Positions 63,179 through 64,000 of a stretch of DNA of 64,000 nucleotides are shown in pieces. This DNA comes from Cognatishimia activa. GTDB taxonomy: Bacteria; Pseudomonadota; Alphaproteobacteria; Rhodobacterales; Rhodobacteraceae. How positions within the stretch are numbered: the first letter of the stretch is position 1; every line of letters starts with the position of its first letter. The stretch covers positions 947,115 through 1,011,114 of the forward strand of contig NZ_CYTO01000024.1 in NCBI RefSeq assembly GCF_001458335.1, in the 5' to 3' direction. Both the position numbers and the translations under genes were made by a program. The notes under the pieces were generated by a model. It searched no databases. It saw only the letters and a list, made by a program, of their open reading frames with translations, and was not told where the DNA came from.

Positions 63179-64000
63179 TAGGAAATGGCAATCTGCGTCC
63201 GCGCTGCATGGCCCGGACCATAAAGTGCCGACACCTGCGCAACGTGGATTTCGATGACACCATTGACCCCATCATCACTTTGATCTGACGCCGAATAGGT
63301 CCAGCGCGCTTCTTTGAGTTCTTCTCGTCTCAAAAGCAGCTCACCTGAATATATCTCGACCACATAGGCTTCGACCTCCTCGCCAAGCGGCACTTCAGTG
63401 ACACCCCAACTGTCCCCGCCGACACGGGTTCGCCGGATCCAGCCTATCTCAATGTCTCCAGAGACTTGCGGGATCGCCCTTAGGTGCACCGGCGCATATG
63501 GCCTTAGTCCATTTCCAGCAAAAGTATGGCTTTCCTGAATGTAGATTGGGTCGCTCAAGGGTCGTGACGCTGGACCCACGCGATATGTGCGCTCCAGACC
63601 TATTGATGCCGCGGGCAAGTCCAGTTGCTCTTTGTTTTGATCGAGAAGCACAAACCAAGACCCGGCGGGCCAACCAGAGGCATCGACGCGCTCGCTGCCA
63701 TTTTGCCATCGGAGACAAATGGAAACCTCATAGGTGTCAGGACCAACCAACTCGGCTTCGGTGAACTGCAGCACTTCCCAATTTCCAGGGGTGCCATCAC
63801 CGATTGCGGCCACATTCGCCCCTTCCAAAACCGCACTCGGGTCGACGCTTTGCAAATGTCCTGTGATCATCCGCACCCGGAAAGGCGCGGATCGATCCCA
63901 AGCACCGGGCGTGCCGGGCCTCAATTCGGTTTCCAACACACCAACAATGGGCGCGTGTGACAAGGTCGTGTTCAGCCGGAAATCGTTGTCCCCCACCGCG
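63178..64000 (-). CDS. GTA gp15-like host-specificity/baseplate protein, C-terminal part (partial at the right edge)
   Basis: About 274 codons of a much larger protein; the frame is open to base 64000, so the start lies outside. The sequence (NDFRLNTTLSHAPIVGVLE, RPLSDPIYIQESHTFAGNGL, RPYAPVHLRA and GWIRRTRVGGDSW) matches the C-terminal, fibronectin-like and receptor-binding part of the phage-tail baseplate 'multidomain' protein of Rhodobacter-type gene transfer agents. A start at 63996 (GTG) is only an artefact of the frame. It implies that the rest of a GTA structural cluster lies to the right. Confidence 0.82.
   Translation of the reverse strand, partial: AVGDNDFRLNTTLSHAPIVGVLETELRPGTPGAWDRSAPFRVRMITGHLQSVDPSAVLEGANVAAIGDGTPGNWEVLQFTEAELVGPDTYEVSICLRWQNGSERVDASGWPAGSWFVLLDQNKEQLDLPAASIGLERTYRVGPASRPLSDPIYIQESHTFAGNGLRPYAPVHLRAIPQVSGDIEIGWIRRTRVGGDSWGVTEVPLGEEVEAYVVEIYSGELLLRREELKEARWTYSASDQSDDGVNGVIEIHVAQVSALYGPGHAARTQIAIS

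Noticed and set aside
1..64000. CRISPR arrays, tRNA/rRNA genes or complete insertion sequences
   Set aside because: No regular spaced repeats, cloverleaf-like or rRNA segments, or transposase frames were seen while reading.

Overview
The window looks like chromosome of a marine Rhodobacteraceae (Roseobacter-group) alphaproteobacterium. The evidence is GcrA, a pyruvate dehydrogenase operon whose E1-beta carries a lipoyl domain, a bactofilin/M23 peptidase pair, the last structural gene of what looks like a gene transfer agent (GTA) cluster, an alphaproteobacterial SOS box (GAAC-N7-GAAC) and moderately high GC. No rRNA, tRNA, CRISPR array or intact insertion sequence was seen.

Layout. 1-2.5 kb: uvrA on the minus strand, 3' end outside the window, behind an SOS box. 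2.9-20.6 kb: a formate module. It has a tungstate importer (tupA, tupC, tupB), a sensor kinase, and a long minus-strand operon encoding DUF3305, DUF3306, a TorD-type chaperone, a small Tat-signal protein, FDH alpha, FDH beta, FDH gamma (broken by an in-frame amber codon), a 40-residue membrane microprotein and an NtrC-like response regulator. A divergent plus-strand operon follows: four-cluster ferredoxin, DUF6494-like protein, Mrp ATPase, biotin/lipoate-ligase-like protein and DUF6505-like protein. The module is bracketed by two direct copies of the uvrA 5' end plus its upstream region, at 2.3-2.65 kb (functional) and 20.74-21.08 kb (decayed). 21.2-29.3 kb: a LysR regulator, a BMP-type ABC importer, an adenylate-forming CoA ligase and a creatininase-family hydrolase, which look like one uptake and catabolism unit of unknown substrate.

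29.7-47.4 kb is mostly housekeeping: a methyltransferase, lpdA, a GNAT, DUF924, an MFS carrier, queA, a large AsmA/YhdP-like protein, bcp, a DUF455 ferritin-like protein, M23 peptidase and bactofilin, an EamA exporter, another methyltransferase, an XRE regulator/membrane protein pair with a repeated operator, gluconokinase, DUF3179 and two tandem cyclophilins. 47.5-57.1 kb is central carbon: pgk, class I aldolase, a PhyH-family dioxygenase divergent from a LacI regulator, ftsB behind four clustered GANTC sites, and pdhA-pdhB-DUF5076-pdhC. 57.2-59.8 kb is a copper/cytochrome cluster (cytochrome c, CopD, CopC, cytochrome c, His-rich secreted protein). 59.9-62.7 kb holds cysK, cysE and gcrA. The right edge holds a small DUF7742-like gene translationally coupled to the C-terminal part of a GTA gp15-like tail protein that runs out of the window.

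How the parts fit. Tungstate import, the cysteine-type molybdopterin FDH, its chaperones and the two-component system probably make one regulated, membrane-anchored formate oxidation system. The amber codon in the cytochrome b subunit raises the question whether that system is still anchored to the membrane. PdhABC here and LpdA 22 kb away supply the pyruvate dehydrogenase complex. GcrA and the GANTC cluster upstream of ftsB suggest methylation-linked cell-cycle control of division. All functions are read from sequence and family knowledge; no database search was run.
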